Shown here: in pieces, positions 32,264 to 44,446 of the stretch
Layout of the letters: the number at the start of each line of letters is the position of its first letter
Numbering within the stretch: position 1 is the first letter of the stretch
Source of the DNA: Riptortus pedestris
Lineage: Eukaryota > Arthropoda > Insecta > Hemiptera > Alydidae
Assembly (NCBI GenBank): GCA_019009955.1
Contig: CM032230.1
Span: 22,222,501-22,286,500, forward strand
Length of the DNA stretch: 64,000 bases
Direction of reading: 5' to 3'
Translations under genes and position numbers: made by a program
The notes under the pieces: generated by a model
Database searches by the model: none
Seen by the model: the letters and a program-made list of their open reading frames with translations, nothing else
What the model was told of the DNA's origin: nothing

Positions 32264-33243
32264 TAAAAAGTCCATCACGCAGAGGCTGCGTAAAATAAGC
32301 ATTTTTGACGTGCTGGTGAGACACACGAGTGATCTCTCACCACATATTCTTTTTATTTATGTAAAAAAAACTATGTGTAAAAGATGTGTGTGGGCAGTGG
32401 GAAAGAGTTAAAGAAATCAGAAAACAATATAACGTGAATAACTCGCTTAACATATGTGTTACGAAAAAATGCACAATGGTTGAATAACATTTTACGATGC
32501 CATTCATAATAACAGAAATATTTTGAATTTTCGAATTCCTCCCCGTCAATACCCCATCATTATTATTTCATATCCGATTTCTGCAAATAACGAATTTAGT
32601 GTTGACTGTAACTGTTAAATGTCGAAAATGAAATAGGCCAAATATAAACTTTCAAAACAAGAGCGTAAAATCAGAATAAATGACATCAAACACGAATTTC
32701 TATGAATCTCGCCTAATAAAGATTTTTTTAAAAACAATATTTGATATTTAAGCTTAGAATAATGTTGTGGGATGTAAGAGCGTATTGTTACTGACATAAG
32801 TAGAAGAACGGGTGTACTGAAGGATGAAAACTGAAACATCCAATTATCTAGGTTAATATTCACCATAAAATACGTATATGTATATAACAAAATTTATAGG
32901 TAACTACACTTGCAATAAGATAGATTTTGTAAAAACATTCGATCCGATTATGATAACGGAAATTTCGAATGTTCAAAATTCTCTGTTTTAATCCCACTCC
33001 ATTTGACTGGCCCGATTTTAGCATTTGTTTAAAAACTTTATTTGTCCTTTTACATAAAACAATTATATTCGAGTTTGTTAACGATAAACAACTATTCGGT
33101 CTAGCGCCACCTAGATCGGTAACAAACAATTGTTTGTTTATTATTATTTAAATCGGGACGAGTTATCTACAGGTTACCACCCATTTCTAGCCAGGGTGGG
33201 CTTAAGGAGTTTATTTAATGAGTACGTCACTAAAACGTAACAG

Positions 33244-33334
<91 letters not shown>

Positions 33335-33468
33335 GAGGTTTTGAACAGACTTCATTTTCCTTATCTCCAGGGTAGGATCAATGGGCATTTGGCAAAAATT
33401 TTCGAAACCGCGTTATAAGTACGGCCTGAATAGCTGATTTCCCGAATGGGAAAGAAATCTGCGAAAAT
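32264..33468 (-). mobile_element. Family A, longest copy, with SINE and CA/TA tract
   Basis: The 3' edge is AAAAAGTCCATCACGCAGAGG. A diverged core segment (32410-32600) is followed by a second core with long-subfamily landmarks (32730-33130), so two copies may be fused. A SINE fragment sits at 33143-33234 between GGTAACAAACAA and GTAACAGATATA. The TA-CA-TA tract spans 33244-33331. The 5' end is AATGGGAAAGAAATCTGC. Confidence 0.7.
33143..33234 (-). mobile_element. tRNA-derived SINE, body only
   Basis: The minus strand shows GCCCACCCTGGCTAGAAATG and AACCTGTAGATAACTCGTCC. It is inserted next to the microsatellite of family A. Confidence 0.7.
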
Positions 33469-34221
33469 GAAATGAAGAAAAACAATATTTATAGAACTTC
33501 GTGATTGAGTAAAACAGCAAGTTCGCCACCATTCCCTTTGAGGAAATTAAAATATTAGAGCTGACTAAAATTTCAAGAATTACTTTGTAAGGAAGTGGGA
33601 AGAATGGAGTTGTGCCTTAGTTAAATTAAATAGGGAGAGGAAACCCGCCTGAAATATATAGTATTAATAAATATTCGCTAGATGGGCTCTTTATCTGCTG
33701 TGGCTTAGTGTTCCCGGGCTAAATGCGTTATTATCTCTTATCTCCATTGTCTCTCGTCTAACAGCTGAGCCGCCCAACAAAGGGGAAAGACTGGATTATC
33801 CCATTATTATTTCAGGAAATCGTCATTTATTAGTGTCTTAGCCATTGTAGGGCTATTCGCACGGAACCAGGTAGTTATCGGCGAGAGGGAGCTTAATGGA
33901 GAGTAATCGGCACCCATCATATAATATGATGAAATGACGGGAAGTAGGACCATTCATACACAAAAAGCTGTTAAAATGAAGTCTACATTTCAACTGAATA
34001 TTAACTTTTTGAACTTTGTAGGTCCGAAACAAGCGACACAAATATTGGTGGATCAGCCCATCCTTGTAATATGCCAGTATCTATGTGAAATTACAATAAG
34101 ACAGAAAAAGTGGAAGCCTGAATGTAAGTAAAAGGTTTAACGCAGCCCCAGCTTATTGGGAGGATCCGAACATTCAAAATATATACCAATCTGATCTACA
34201 AAGGTTTTTTGTGCACTATTT
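33469..34221. other. Low-copy, GC-richer DNA
   Basis: 33593-33695 is the diverged partner of 28485-28580. 33700-33960 is GC-richer than its surroundings. Overlapping 62- and 65-codon frames on opposite strands at 33853-34131 show no known motif. Confidence 0.35.
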
Positions 34222-34427
34222 CGGGGCCAGCCATGAGAGTTGTAGCGCTGGTTTTAATCTCACATGGTAAACCTAGAGTGGCGTGTTCGTTACCCGCCTC
34301 GGCAAATAGGAATTTGTTTAGTGACTCATTAAATAAAATCCTTAGTCCCACATTGGCTTGAAAAGCCTGTAGATAACCCTTCCCAATGAGCCTTAGTAGC
34401 AAGAAGTAGTCGTTAAAAAATAAATAT
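34222..34427 (+). mobile_element. tRNA-derived SINE, nearly complete
   Basis: Tracks the family from GCCATGAGAGTTGTAGCGCT through TTTAATCTCACATGGTAAAC and GTGTTCGTTACCCGCC (damaged B box) to GTAGCAAGAAGTAGTCG. Confidence 0.8.
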
Positions 34428-34539
34428 AGATTGTTTAATGTTTTTAATATTAAGTGAATTTTTCGTACTTTATTGTTTTTAGTCTTACATAATCCCCCAA
34501 ATCACTTAGGATTTTTATGTAGACAGAATATATTTGTTG

Positions 34540-34611
34540 TAGAGATCAATAGTGTCATGCCAGCACGTGGGAAATTGCTTAGTTTTCGTAGCCCCTGAGT
34601 GACGGACTTTC
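34540..34611 (+). mobile_element. Family A, solo 3' end
   Basis: CACGTGGGAAATTGCTTAG, GTAGCCCCTGAGTGACGG and ACTTT only. Confidence 0.75.
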
Positions 34612-34640
34612 AATAGAGTTGAAGATTTCACAGCTTGTCC

Positions 34641-34770
34641 AAAAGTCCGTCACGCAGGAGTGCGTTACCTAAGCATATTTCCCACGCGCGTCCCGTATTT
34701 GCATTTACCTCAGAACGAAAAATTTCAATGAGAATTATATTTGGTATTTAGGCTTCAAAAATGCCCCGGC
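34641..34770 (-). mobile_element. Family A, 3' part facing the previous copy
   Basis: It begins AAAAGTCCGTCACGCAGGAG and continues to AGAATTATATTTGGTATTTA, a long-subfamily landmark. With 34540-34611 it makes two 3' ends pointing toward each other, 29 bases apart. Confidence 0.75.
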
Positions 34771-35879
34771 GAGAAAAACATTTTGTTCAATCTTTCTTAG
34801 CCGTCTCAAAAAGAACAGTCTTTCTTAGCAGCCACGTAATTTTGAAAACCTCCGACTTAGTATTACAGCTTGAATTGGTAGCAGACAATTTTGTGAATAT
34901 TATATTCAATGAAAAACACCATCCTATTATGAGCATTTTTCCAAGATTCAGTAAATTCGTCAAATTCCTCAGGTTATCTACCCACAATCTCCCGTTTTCG
35001 CGCGGCACTAAAAGGTAATAAATCTAAGATAAAAATATAAATAGAGACGAATGAAGACATTTAACCTGTTAACAAGACAGAGCAATACCAATAAAAAGAA
35101 AATCTGATTAATTTTGTTGCAAAACAATTATTTTACTAGACAACTCTTGGTGTACTAGAGAGTATTATCCCGTAGCTGAGTGTAAGAAGCTTACCGCTCC
35201 GGCGGACACAGTATTATTTCCAACTGTGGGAACCTAGCAACACCCAATACCTTCATCAGGGGTCACTGCCTTATTCTCTACCTCACTCCTCAACAATGCC
35301 CTCCTACACATCTAGCAAATTAATAAAATTTACCAGTAAATTGATGTCCTTTATTTAAAAAAAATTGAAAAAAGTTAAGTAGACAATTTGAAATAAACCA
35401 AAATAAAATAATAATGAAAATTGTTCAAATTTTTATGACAGAGAAAATCTCCCAAAACCTATCATTATTAACGAATTTCAATTAATTTAAATTTCATTTC
35501 TCTATGTAAACCCCTATTGTAATCAAAGACAAATAAAGGTTAAGTAGATTTACCTGAATTGTTAAGAAAATAAATTAAAAGTCAAAGATGCTTCTGTTTA
35601 CAGGCTTGAGTTGAAACTTCAAAAAGACATTTCTGATACTACCAAATTCTTAGGTAATTTATTTATTTTACTTTCCATCCGATTACTGACCTAACAGTTC
35701 ACTGCCTACAATTTAAGTTTTCTTCCTTAATTCCTAATAAGGTATATACATCTACAACGAAAAGAACTTGAACTCTTTGTTGACTACAACAAAGAATTAT
35801 CATAGAATAAAGTCATTAAGATGACAAAAATCTAGGTAACTGGGGGGAATAATGATTATAACCAGAATTTACTTTAAAG
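34771..35879. other. Unassigned stretch with overlapping open frames
   Basis: Open on both strands between about 34761 and 35018 (85 and 73 codons); neither translation matches a family I know. The remainder to 35879 has no recognised feature. Confidence 0.3.
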
Positions 35880-36660
35880 AAATACTGGTAACACACCACC
35901 GTAAATATGAAGTGAATAAATACAAACTTTAATGAGACATTTCAATTTTATAAGCTCAAAACAGAAAGAAAAACAATTACTCAAATATATCAGAATATAA
36001 AATATTAATTTTATTGAAATCAATTGACTATTTTTACTGTCGTAATTTATAATGAATCAGAGTATTTTTGATCTCAATCAATCAAATTTTTAGTAGTCCA
36101 ATAACTGAAGAGAAGGGGGATGGGGGAGTCACCAGAACATATTTGCATGTATCTAGCATAATAAAGGTCTCTTGAAAAAATTATTTGGTATTTACTTTAA
36201 AATGAAGTGGCTCATGATATAACAGCTTATTATTAATATGACATGAGTACTAGTGGATATTTAGAGTACATTTAATTTGCGATAAGATTAAAGTCGATAC
36301 AATATTTTGATCCAACGTATAGTAACAGAGATACTTCGAATTTTCGAAATTCCTCCCTTCTACCTACCCTGGTCCGATTTCAGCCATTAACGAACTTGAT
36401 CTTTAGTTTAACATGAAAAGGTTATATATCTAGTTTGGTAACGATAAAACAATAATTACCAGACAAGTGTATGTATGTATGAATGTGTGTGTATCTATAT
36501 GTGTATGTATATATATATATATATATATTAACAATTTTAAATGGACCCCATTTTCGTCATCTACTAGGTAGGATCGATGAATATTTGAAGAACAATGCCG
36601 AAAATTGGGTTATGAGTACGACCTCTATAGCTGAGTTTCTTTATAGGAAATCTGCTAATA
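35880..36660 (-). mobile_element. Family A, long subfamily, lacks 3' end
   Basis: ACACCACCGTAAATATGAAG, AATGAATCAGAGTAT, GGGGGATGGGGGAGTCACC, the core, a 13-unit TA tract (36503-36528) and the 5' end TTTATAGGAAATCTGCTAAT. Confidence 0.8.
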
Positions 36661-37855
36661 AAATGATGGAAGTTTGTAATATTTAGTTCAAACAACACTT
36701 ATTCAAAACTTTATTCACACCTATCTTTCTCACGGTTCCCGTGGGTCAGAGACATTTATGAAGAATGGGCTAAATGGGTTAAGTACAATTCGGTATGAGG
36801 TAGAAGAATGTCACGCGTCTGTACTACGAAGAGACTGAAGTTCCAAAGATAATTTGGAATCATTGGACCTGGTAAAATCATTTGCATCGATTTAATATAA
36901 GGTTTATTGGGCGATAGTAGATTCTTAGTTTAATGGCAATCTAAACAAGCAAGAGGAGCTGGTAATTGGATGTTAATCGGGGGTAGAATGCCAGTCAATA
37001 TTTACTATTGGCCCAAAACCTTCCCGACGTCACCTGCCCCTTCCCCTTCCATCAAGATCAAACTCTATGGGCCCATTGTGACGGGCCGATTAATCCAACC
37101 AATTGAATGATGGAGCCAAAGTGTTTAACTCACTCAAATGGGATTTGTCCCTTTCTTGTTCCAAAGAATCCAAACACTGATTGAACATTTACATGGCTCT
37201 ATTAATTCCCTAAATTTAACTTCTACTGAAATAACAGGTGCTCCTATTGGCTTAATAAGAATAGAAGTACGTTCAAAGTTTATGACGGTCCTAGTTTTAA
37301 TTACATAGTCCTCAGGAATTGGTTAAATAATGAAACTATTAACTAGGGATTGAAAATAAAGAAAAAAGCATTAAAAACTAAGCCAGTTTTATTTAAAACC
37401 ATTTTACTTAATACTGGAAAGATACTTTAACTACAGAAAGGAAAATTTTAAAAAAAGTGACTCTCACCTCAAATAAAGACATATAAACGCATAACAACGA
37501 TATATAAATATCAAGTTTGGTAATGATCAAATAAAAATCGTGGCCGCATCGGACGTATAGTATGTACATATATACTCCATACGGCAATGGGGGCGAATGT
37601 AGACTACCTCACAAATTCTCACAGTTTATTAGAAATAATTAGTGAATTTTCAGTGATGAGAAAAGACTTAATGGGTAGTTTATTTAAAGGAGAGTAATTT
37701 AATGAATGCAGTAAAGGAAATTTAGATGAAAACGCAGGACCCAAGAAATCATGCAAGTCCCAGTGATGTAAAACAGGTTAGTCAGCATCAATTTATTAAA
37801 ACATACTAATGAGTTTTAAAGTCAAAGTAGCCTTATCAAACAGAATATATCCTAT
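36661..37855. other. Low-copy DNA with one family A scrap
   Basis: 36730-37130 is GC-richer and looks unique. 37490-37560 (ATATCAAGTTTGGTAATGAT, AAATCGTGGCCGC) is a minus-strand family A scrap. No domain found. Confidence 0.35.
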
Positions 37856-38481
37856 TAACAGATTCCCCTTAAGGGAAATCAGCTATTGAGGTTGTACTCA
37901 TGACGCGATTTTCGAAATTTTTCTTCAAATGTCCATCGATCCTACCCAGGAGATGACGAAAATGAGGTCCGTTCAAAACTGTATGTATGTATATATATAT
38001 ATATATATATATATTCGTATGTTACCTCTCTAGCGGTCGCAAGTTTTGTCTTATCGTTACCAAACTTGATATATAATCGTTTTATACAAAAAGAAAGATA
38101 AAAATCGTTAATAGCTGAAATCGGACCAGGTGGAAGGGGGGGTTTAGAGGGGGAGAATGTCGAAAATTCTTAATATCTCCGTTATTATACGTCGGATTGA
38201 AAAATTGTATAGAGCCAATCTTATTGAAACTTTAATGTTCTATAAATATTGTTATGTACATTTTTTCACTATCGTGATTATTTACTGAGATATTTGCATT
38301 TTTTAGTTTTCGGTCTTCAGTAAAGCCCCATTCGTACTAATCTCATATTTTTAATATTGTATTATGTTATGGAGAACTTTATTTGAAGCTTAAATACCAA
38401 ATATTGTTCTCATTGAACGTTCAACTTTTGAGATAATTACAAATAAGGAAGGCACGTGGGAAATCTGCGTGACGGACTTTT
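37856..38481 (+). mobile_element. Family A, 3' hairpin deleted
   Basis: Good 5' palindrome, TA tract 37990-38014, core, CAGTAAAGCCCCATTCG. At the 3' end GGGAAATCTG joins CGTGACGGACTTTT directly, so the hairpin's left arm and loop are missing. Confidence 0.85.
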
Positions 38482-39049
38482 GTAATGCAAGGGTCACCAA
38501 TAAAAAACATTTTTCGGTGCAAACCTTATTGAAACTTCGAGGATTACTTACCACCTCTTCAGGGGCTATTCCTTTTCAAAACAAAATATAATAAATGATA
38601 ACATTATTTTAATAAAACCCTTAATATACAAGTGATTCCTCGCAAAGCCTGAAGAAAAGGCTAAATAAACGTGTAAAAAGTATAGACAATAATGAATACA
38701 GAGCTCCTTTGGCGGATTATGCTATCTCCAAGAATCTCACCTTCAATTTTGGAATTGTTCAAATAATTTATTAAGAAAGAAATAAAACTAAAGGAAAATA
38801 TAAGAGGGTATTCACATAATAGAAAATAGAAAAAAAAACAGTAAACAAAAAAGGACAAATTAAATCATATGTTCTATTTTTTCTAAATGTTCTAAATGTT
38901 TTTTTATAAAAGAGATAACCCTATAAGTGGTGGCAAGTAAGCCACGAAACATGTAAGGCAATTTCAAAAAGATTTGCACCGCAAAATGTTATTTATTGGC
39001 GCCATAAAATATAAGAAATATACAAAAAATATTGTGCCCAGTAAAAGAA
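38482..39049 (+). repeat. Repeat D left part and unassigned DNA
   Basis: 38695-38885 (GAGCTCCTTTGGCGGATTAT, CTATCTCCAAGAATCTC, TTCAAATAATT) matches repeat D at 556-680. The rest is AT-rich without a recognised feature. Confidence 0.45.
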
Positions 39050-39854
39050 TCTATATATATATATATATATATATAAAATTTCCATGTCACAATGTTAGTT
39101 AGCGTACTCCTCCGAAACGGCTACCAAATTTTATATGCGTATTCAGTAGGTCTGAGAAAGGGCTACTATCTATTTTTCATACCCCTAATCGATAAGGGTT
39201 GTTCACTAAGGTAAGGGTTTAATTTTTGGACGAGATTTTTTGTTTTTATAATGTGGCATTAAAAAATACATACAACCCTAAATTTTTACTTTTTTATCAC
39301 CAACCCCTACTTTTTTATAGCCATTTTAGTAATTTAATCATTATCATCCCGCTCGATAACTGATCAATTATAGTGTTTTTAACTGTACTTCGATTAGAAT
39401 TTTAATTTGCAATGACAATCAACAAATCTAAAGGCCAAACGATGTCTATTTGTGGCTTAGATTTGAGTACACCATGTTTTTTACACGGGCAATTGTACGT
39501 AGCATGCTCTCGAGTGGGTAAACCATCCAGTTTGTTTGTGCTCGCTAAAGATGGGCTAACAAAAAATATTGTTCACGCTATAGCATTAAAAGATTGATGT
39601 GGTTTGTTAGTGTTATTGTTGTAATCAATATGTGATATGTAATTTTAAGAAATAAACTATAATAATTTAAAAATAATATTGTTTGGCGTTTGTTATTGTT
39701 ATATTCCCTTATCCTTCATAGTGCTCCATGCCTATTTCACGCATATACCACATACTTACACACTTATAATAAGGAAGTTACTTTTTGTCTACCCTAGAAT
39801 TTATCTAGAAACTAGAAATAATTTATAAGGCAAAACAACGTTTGCCGGGTTATC

Positions 39855-39857
<3 letters not shown>
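39050..39857 (+). mobile_element. Helitron, internally deleted, about 808 bp
   Basis: The 5' end TCTATATATA follows A. It leads into CTCCGAAACGGCTACC and CATACCCCTAATCG, typical of the 5' region of insect Helitrons. The 3' end has the hairpin GGCAAA-acaacg-TTTGCC, then GGGTTATCTAT; the 4-kb copy ends CTAG instead. It is flanked by TA repeats on the 3' side. Between the ends only the last part of the RepHel open frame survives. Confidence 0.82.
39412..39597 (+). pseudogene. Helitron PIF1-type helicase C-terminus (61 codons)
   Basis: The peptide opens MTINKSKGQT (helicase motif V of PIF1/RecD type) and contains HGQLYVACSRVG (motif VI). It ends in KNIVHAIALKD before a stop. A full Helitron Rep-helicase protein exceeds 1,000 residues, so this is only its tail. 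The preceding codons are out of frame after CGATTAG, where the family normally reads RLAFAMTINK. It has no promoter of its own. The two retained motifs may reflect the overlap of this end with the transposon's 3' region. Confidence 0.85.
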
Positions 39858-40630
<773 letters not shown>

Positions 40631-40654
40631 CTTGCAAATATTTTCTGTTAATAG

Positions 40655-41192
40655 TCTCCCATTCTATAGTTCTTGGACTACTAAAATTTGAGTTATTAAA
40701 ATATAAATTATTCTGATTCAATTGCATTACTAGATAAAGTAAATAGTTTGCAATAAAATTAATGTGTTATATATATATATATATATATATATTAGTAATT
40801 TTTTTTCTTCCCGCTGATGAATATGTCCATCTGTTCAGCTCTAAGTGGCTGGCAGACCATTTTGTTAGCAGTTTGGAAATTTCAAATTATTATGCGTCGG
40901 ATCGAAAAATTGTAAGGAATGAACCTTATTGCAAATTAAATTTACTATAAATATTGTTCTATACAATTATTCTGTATCTTGAATATTAACCGAGATATTT
41001 GCATTTGTATTCTGCGTGTGGTCGGTTATGCTCGGACTTTCCGCTGAGAGCTCTGACGGCCGTTTCCGTAACTATTCGTCCCTCGTGAATAGGTTTAGAG
41101 GTTTCTTACTACTACAGTATTAGTCACATTTCTCTATTGTAAAATTTTTAGTGGGTAATCTGCTTAGTTAACGCAGCCCCTGCGTGACGGAC
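40655..41192 (+). mobile_element. Family A, fused long- and middle-subfamily parts
   Basis: 40655-40860 carries long-subfamily sequence (ACTACTAAAATTTGAGTTAT, CTTCCCGCTGATG) with a TA tract at 40769-40791. 40870-41192 is a middle-subfamily 3' half ending ACGCAG-CCC-CTGCGT, GACGGACTTTT. Confidence 0.75.
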
Positions 41193-41199
41193 TTTTTAT

Positions 41200-41372
41200 T
41201 ATTCAGAAGCCGTTTCCATTGGGAGTTAATCAAAAATAACTGAAAAATTTCTTATTACCGTTTGTATTTACTCACGGAGGTGTTAAGTGTTAGCAGTATG
41301 CAGATTACTCTATTGTAAAACATCACGTGGGAAATCTGCTTAGTTTACGCAGCCCCAGCGTGACGGACTTTT
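41200..41372 (+). mobile_element. Family A, second 3' end in tandem
   Basis: A long-subfamily 3' end (GTTTGTATTTACTCACGG, CATCACGTGGGAAATCTGC, GCAGCCCCAGCGTGACGG) follows 41192 directly. Confidence 0.8.
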
Positions 41373-41416
41373 TTATAATGTGAATATTCTCTTTTATTTT
41401 TCGTTTAGAATATTTG

Positions 41417-41477
<61 letters not shown>

Positions 41478-42305
41478 GTGGAGAGAGCGAGAGGGAAGGA
41501 GAAGAGAAGAAACCCTCTATAAGAAGAGATAGGTGAGGGAAGGTAGGATGTGGTTGTGTGTAATGGAAACCTTGCCTCAAGTTTTTATACCTCATCCCGG
41601 CAGTATTTTTCCACAGCTAAGTCCCTCCCAGCCTCTATAAACTACCCAACTTGGACTTGGAATACCAATTTACAACGGCCCAAGCTCACATACCACGTGA
41701 TACGAGTTCATCCAGAATAAACCACTAACTCGGGAATAATAAACTAGCCATATCATATGCAATTCGAATGTGTTCACGAAAAGGAAATACAATCTGATTT
41801 GTGCAATGCATGAATCACGTTTACGGCGGTCGGTATGATTTTATATTATACTTTCATTACTGGGTAAAACTGGTCACAACTTCCCAAAAGTATTATTATA
41901 CAAAATAAGTATACTTAACCACACCACATTGAACTCCTATAAAATTGACTTGAAAAATAATTTCATGACAAACAAAAATATTTCTGAAACATTGTTTCCT
42001 TACCACTTTACAGGTACGGAGAAATTACCAGTATTTTTTTATAAACATAATTTCAGGGCATTTAATTGATCAATTTTAACTGTCTAAATGTGTACATAAA
42101 TGGCCATCAGGAAAACCGCCCAATAAAACGAATTTTCCCTGAACCAATAACACACAGAAACTAATTATAGAGAAAGGATTAAGTAGAGGCGTACCCATTG
42201 AAATATGATAAATTAATCTAAAACAAAAATTTAACTATATCGTCAATATATTCTGGTGTATAAATCGTTAATGACGCATGTATGCATTTGAATTGACGAA
42301 AACAC
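41373..42305. other. TA tract and unassigned DNA
   Basis: TA tract 41420-41473, then a purine-rich stretch and AT-rich DNA. 41890-42260 could include upstream piggyBac DNA, but nothing readable was found. Confidence 0.35.
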
Positions 42306-42828
42306 AAGAAACCATTTATTATAACTTATTATAATACACACGAAATTGGTGTCGATATGGTTGTCAAGATGTGTTCTGCGTACATTGTTCAGAGGGGTAA
42401 ACGATGATGGCCAATGGCAGTATTTTATTCGTTAATGAACATTGCAGGGATAAATTCACAGATCATTTATGTTGGAAATGGTAATGAAACCTCCGCCGAC
42501 TTCCGTTTCTTCGGCAGCTTGGACGGGAACTCCTTGAAGAGCAGTTGGTAAACGGAGCATGCTTTCAAATCTACCTCAGACCCTGACTACGCGGATCACA
42601 GAAATACTAACTAAAAATCGACGAGCTTCAGGAGGAATAGGAGACAGTCCTGGCAATGCCGAAGTCAACCAAAGATCAATGAAGCGTTGCAAGCCCTGCA
42701 TCGGGTCGAGTACAAGAAGGATAACAAAATACTCTAATAAATTCTGTGGACATTATTTGTGTCTTCAACATTGTGATTTTATTTGTAATGATGGATGTAG
42801 ATCGAGTAATATTTCAGAAGAATCATGA
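42306..42828 (+). pseudogene. piggyBac-type transposase, C-terminal remnant
   Basis: Reading from 42306 gives KKPFIITYYN, then IGVDMVVKMCSAYIVQRGKR, a stop in place of Arg, WPMAVFYSLMNIAGINSQII, and in another frame FLRQLGRELLEEQLV. A further frame opens at 42559 with MLSNLPQTLTTRITEIL. It ends in a cysteine-rich segment RCKPC..TKYS..CGHYLCLQHC. This is the order known from piggyBac proteins: GVD-x2-D with the third catalytic Asp, RRWP..FY..LNIAGIN, then the C-terminal zinc-binding domain. Here GVD is kept, but the paired Asp three residues on is Val. At least two frameshifts make it inactive. N-terminal parts and TIRs were not found. Confidence 0.8.
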
Positions 42829-42919
42829 ATAAACCTATTATTATATTTATATTGTTAGTCTATAAATTAGTTATTTTTCAAGACTCATTTACTTTCTTCA
42901 GTGTAATTATAATCTAGAC

Positions 42920-43683
42920 CAGGGGTCTCCAAACTTTCCAGCCTTAGGGCCATACTGATTACTCAGTAAGTTCCGAGGGCCAATCCCCGGAACTTCAAAT
43001 GGAAATGATTGATCTACAGTGCAGTGATATAAATAAGATCTTTGTTGGAATTTTATGAGTCTTCCACTGACAAATTTGATAATTTGCATAAATTTGCTCG
43101 TGGGCTGTTTTCTGTCTTTGGTACTACTTATTTGTGTCTTCTTCAAAATGAAGTACACAAAAAATGTTTACAGATCTAAATTAACTGATGAGCATCTTAA
43201 ATATCTTTTAAAATTGGTACAAGTAAAATTAGTCCACAACTACAAACTATTGTCAGTGGAAAATCTCAATTACATAAATCTCATTAGTATTTCATATGTT
43301 ATTATGCTTGTTATAAGTTATGTCTTTATTTAAAATGTTAGTTGGATTCATTTCAATAATTTGTTAGTTATTATGTACTGAAGTTAAATTTTCTGCATAT
43401 TATTCATGTCTTTACTCATTAGAATTCTGTGTTTCTTTTTCCAAGTTATCACAAAAACAATAACAATAAGCCTACAACAAAATTATGAGTAGTTAGCCCA
43501 TGACCATATCAATGTATTAATAATTATTCAACATAAAATTAGATTACTTCAGTAAACTAAATTTAATTTGCCATAAAAAATATTTTCTCTAAAAGGAGTT
43601 TTCAAGTATGCTATCTCTCCGCGGGCCGGACAAAATCTATCCGCGGGCAAATGTGGCCCTCGGGCCGTAGTTTAAAGGGCCTG
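42920..43683 (+). mobile_element. hAT element, non-autonomous, 764 bp
   Basis: The left end CAGGGGTCTCCAAACTTTCC and the right end GGGCCGTAGTTTAAAGGGCC-TG are imperfect terminal inverted repeats of hAT type. They are flanked by ATCTAGAC (42912-42919) and ATCTAGTC (43684-43691), an 8-bp target duplication with one change. Eight-base duplications are the rule for hAT. The inside is a transposase remnant. Confidence 0.9.
43068..43230 (+). pseudogene. hAT transposase C-terminus remnant
   Basis: One frame reads NLHKFARGLFSVFGTTYLC. The next continues KMKYTKNVYRSKLTDEHLK and decays after LLKLVQVK. FGTTYLCE..FSxMKxxKxxYRSRLTDEHL is the conserved end of hAT transposases of the ZBED/GTF2IRD2-like group, part of the dimerisation region. 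A frameshift sits after YLC. Only this short tail is left, so the element depended on a partner for movement. Confidence 0.8.
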
Positions 43684-43691
43684 ATCTAGTC

Positions 43692-43867
43692 TAAAGTTTC
43701 AAAACATAGTTCCTCTTTGTGTGTTATCTGATTATAAATTAATTTTTAAAGAAAAACTCTTACAAAATAACCATAGTACCTTATAAAACTCTAGAGTTCA
43801 CCAATCTTGAATATCCAATTTGTGGTAATGGATCCTCCGCCAGCATCCGTGTGACTTTAGGGGGCGG
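43692..43867. other. Short unassigned gap
   Basis: No feature seen. Confidence 0.3.
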
Positions 43868-44445
43868 AGTGTGAACAATATATAAATCTACATAGTGGTA
43901 GATTATTCCAGCGTCAATATTAATTGGATAAATACAACTGATAATAAGAAACCTTTCGACGGGAAGGGTATGAAAAGTAAACAGGGAAGCCAAACCTACA
44001 TACTATATCTAGTACTGAAAACTATTGTATATACTATATCTAGTAGTATACTATATAATGAATCAGAATAATTTTTATCACAATCAATCAAATTTAAGTA
44101 GTCCAAGAACACCAGGGGGTTGGAGGGAGGGGGTCACTAGAACATATTTGCATATATCGCGAATAATTAAGACCAAAACAAAACACAATATGGTTTATTA
44201 TATAACAGAGTATTCTTTATGTAACATGCGTAGAAGTGGGGGTTTCTGAACGCTGAAAACTGCAAATATCGCGGTTAAAATTCAAGATAGAGAATAAATT
44301 CATATAACAATAATTATAGTATATTTAATGTGCAAACGTGGTTCTATGCAATTTTTCGATCCGCCGAATAGTAACGGAGCTATTTCGAAATGCACCCCTC
44401 CCCCCGGTCCGATTTCAGCCTTTAACGAACTTGATCTTTCTTTTC
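43868..44445 (-). mobile_element. Family A, long subfamily, 3' part
   Basis: CAACTGATAATAAGAAACC, AATGAATCAGAATAATTTTT, GTAGAAGTGGGGGTTTC, the core and TTAACGAACTTGATC. It is interrupted at 44446 by a plus-strand copy in place of its 5' half. Confidence 0.8.
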
Positions 44446-44446
44446 C

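Noticed and set aside
34761..35018. Overlapping 85- and 73-codon frames on opposite strands
   Set aside because: No known motif; both strands open at once and no transcript signals, so not reported as a gene.
43055..43333. Membrane-protein-like 92-codon frame (hydrophobic start)
   Set aside because: The hydrophobic part is the hAT transposase tail read in the wrong frame; the correct frame gives NLHKFARGLFSVFGTTYLC.
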